Source: Actinomycetota bacterium (lineage in GTDB: Bacteria > Actinomycetota > Humimicrobiia > Humimicrobiales > Humimicrobiaceae). Taken from it: a stretch of DNA of 6,669 nucleotides. The translations under genes were made by a program, and so were the position numbers. Below, in pieces: positions 5,496 to 6,669 of the stretch (positions are counted from its first letter, which is position 1; each line of letters starts with the position of its first letter). The DNA is taken from the NCBI GenBank assembly GCA_018897225.1, contig JAHILC010000267.1:1-6669 (forward strand). The letters are read 5' to 3'. The notes under the pieces are model-generated. The model was given only the letters and a program-made list of their open reading frames with translations, was not told the origin of the DNA and made no database searches.

Positions 5496-6669
5496 TTACC
5501 CTTTGATTACTCCCATGGGTTCAAGCTTTGCCACTTTTTTAGAGATACCCGCATTGTGAGCAACTTCCACAACCTTACTGACATCTTTGTAAGCCTGGGG
5601 AGCTTCTTCAGCAAGGCCAGACATACTGGCAGCTAAAATAATGATTCCTTTTTTTTCGAACAAATCTTTTTTCAATTTGCCTGCGTCAATTTCCTTCTTG
5701 GCCCTTGTCCTGCTCATTAATCTTCCTGCCCCGTGACAGGTCGAACCAAAACTTTCCAGCATGGCAGCCTTTGTACCAGTCATGATATAGGAATACCTGC
5801 CCATATCTCCGGGAACTATTACGGGCTGGCCTATCTCCTTATACGCCAGCGGAATTTCACTCCTGCCTGGGCCAAATGCGCGGGTAGCACCTTTTCTGTG
5901 CACGCAAACTTTCTTTACCAGCCCACCAATGTCGTGCGCTTCAATCTTTGCAATATTATGCGAAATATCATAAATCAAACCTAAATCCAGTTTTCTGGCA
6001 GATTTACCAAAAACTGCCTCCATTGAAAGCCTTACCCAGTGCGCAAGGCAATGCCTGTTTACCATTGCATAATTAACTGCACACACCATTGCACCGTAAT
6101 ATCTTTTACCTTCAGGAGAATTCAAAGGAGCACAGGCTAGCTGTCTGTCAGGCAAGTCAATCCTGCTTGAAAAATTTGATCTCTGCATGACTTTCAGATA
6201 ATCTCCGCAAATCTGATGGCCCAAACCCCTTGAACCTGAATGAATCATAATAACTGCCTGGTTTAATTCCAATCCCATAGCACACGCAGCTGCAGGGTCA
6301 TAGATTTCGCTGACTCTCTGTATTTCAATAAAATGGTTGCCAGAGCCAAGTGAACCTACCTGGTCCTTACCTCTTCCGAGAGCTTCCTTGCTTACATAAT
6401 CCGGGTTAGCGCCATCCATGCAGCCATTTTCTTCGGTAAAATACTTATCTTCTTCCCAGCCGTAACCATTTTTTATTGCCCAGTTGATACCTTGAGTAAA
6501 AACTTTATCCATGTCAGCCTTCGAAAGCCTTATTCTTCCTTTGCTTCCTATACCCTTTGGAATATTTGCAAAAAGATTGTGCATGATTTCTTCAAGCTTT
6601 TTAACCACATCTTCAGCATGCAGGTTTGTCCGTAAAACCCTGACACCGCATGAAATGTCAAACCCGACA
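5496..6669 (-). CDS. rtcB: RNA-splicing ligase RtcB, N-terminus cut by window edge
   Basis: RtcB joins RNA 2',3'-cyclic-phosphate or 3'-phosphate ends to 5'-OH ends using GTP and Mn2+, and serves in tRNA splicing or RNA repair. The visible 390 codons include the true C-terminus (EPMGVIKG) but not the start: the reading frame stays open to the edge, and the family motif GFDISCGVR lies at the extreme right, upstream of any usable start codon. Counting from the first visible codon, conserved elements are the metal ligands D4 and C7, GSLGSGNHFIEI (H112), MIHSGSRGLGHQ (H143), DISHNIAKIEAH (H237) and STCHGAGRLMSR, whose H312 should be the residue that accepts GMP. All are intact, so the enzyme should be active. 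It shares the operon's orientation but is separated by 238 AT-rich bases and has no metabolic link to it. No archease gene is visible. Confidence 0.95.
   Translation of the reverse strand, partial: VGFDISCGVRVLRTNLHAEDVVKKLEEIMHNLFANIPKGIGSKGRIRLSKADMDKVFTQGINWAIKNGYGWEEDKYFTEENGCMDGANPDYVSKEALGRGKDQVGSLGSGNHFIEIQRVSEIYDPAAACAMGLELNQAVIMIHSGSRGLGHQICGDYLKVMQRSNFSSRIDLPDRQLACAPLNSPEGKRYYGAMVCAVNYAMVNRHCLAHWVRLSMEAVFGKSARKLDLGLIYDISHNIAKIEAHDIGGLVKKVCVHRKGATRAFGPGRSEIPLAYKEIGQPVIVPGDMGRYSYIMTGTKAAMLESFGSTCHGAGRLMSRTRAKKEIDAGKLKKDLFEKKGIIILAASMSGLAEEAPQAYKDVSKVVEVAHNAGISKKVAKLEPMGVIKG

Noticed and set aside
341..6000. Numerous plus-strand open frames of 60-119 codons
   Set aside because: All but part of one lie antisense to well-supported genes, and their translations show no family resemblance; they are shadows of the minus-strand genes.
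5496..6608. rtcB starting at the GTG at 6608
   Set aside because: The frame remains open to the window edge and encodes the conserved metal-binding motif GFDISCGVR upstream of that codon, so the real start is outside the window.

Overview
The window reads almost entirely from the minus strand. It holds one five-gene operon, cut at its distal end by the left edge of the window, plus the 3' part of an unrelated gene, rtcB, at the right edge. The DNA is moderately AT-rich in genes and extremely AT-rich between them. Genes are tightly packed, have clear Shine-Dalgarno sequences and use ATG and TTG starts. This points to a bacterium, probably an anaerobe with a moderately low G+C genome. I cannot name a phylum from the sequence alone.

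Layout in transcription order (right to left). rtcB (6669 to 5496; start outside the window) encodes the RNA-splicing ligase RtcB with its metal and guanylylation residues intact. Next is a 238-bp AT-rich intergenic region with two promoter candidates reading into the operon. The operon contains: (1) a NifV/LeuA-family acyltransferase, here called subunit A (5257-4043); (2) its paralogue, subunit B (4042-2885); (3) a LeuC-type aconitase-superfamily large subunit (2872-1622); (4) the matching LeuD-type small subunit (1617-1042); (5) an isocitrate dehydrogenase-type beta-decarboxylating dehydrogenase (1045 to beyond 1). Spacings are 0, +12, +4 and -4 bases, so the genes are surely co-transcribed and probably translationally coupled.

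Together they would carry out condensation with acetyl-CoA, hydroxyl isomerisation through a dehydrated intermediate, and oxidative decarboxylation. That is the 2-oxoacid chain-elongation logic shared by leucine synthesis, homocitrate/2-oxoadipate synthesis and the oxidative arm of the citric acid cycle. The dehydrogenase has isocitrate-type substrate motifs (S-x-N and [10 protein letters not shown]), and the small dehydratase subunit has an Arg-containing specificity loop. I therefore favour oxaloacetate to 2-oxoglutarate (Re-citrate synthase type) or 2-oxoglutarate to 2-oxoadipate (homocitrate type) over leucine synthesis.

The most notable observation is that the two condensing-enzyme paralogues have lost complementary halves of the active site. 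Subunit A keeps the barrel metal ligands (RDGEQ, HTH) but has lost the HESGIHxDG/Tyr element that in this family reaches into the neighbouring subunit's site. Subunit B keeps that element but has lost two barrel metal ligands (Asp to Asn, His to Tyr). The simplest reading is an obligate heterodimer with one functional composite active site and one degenerate site.
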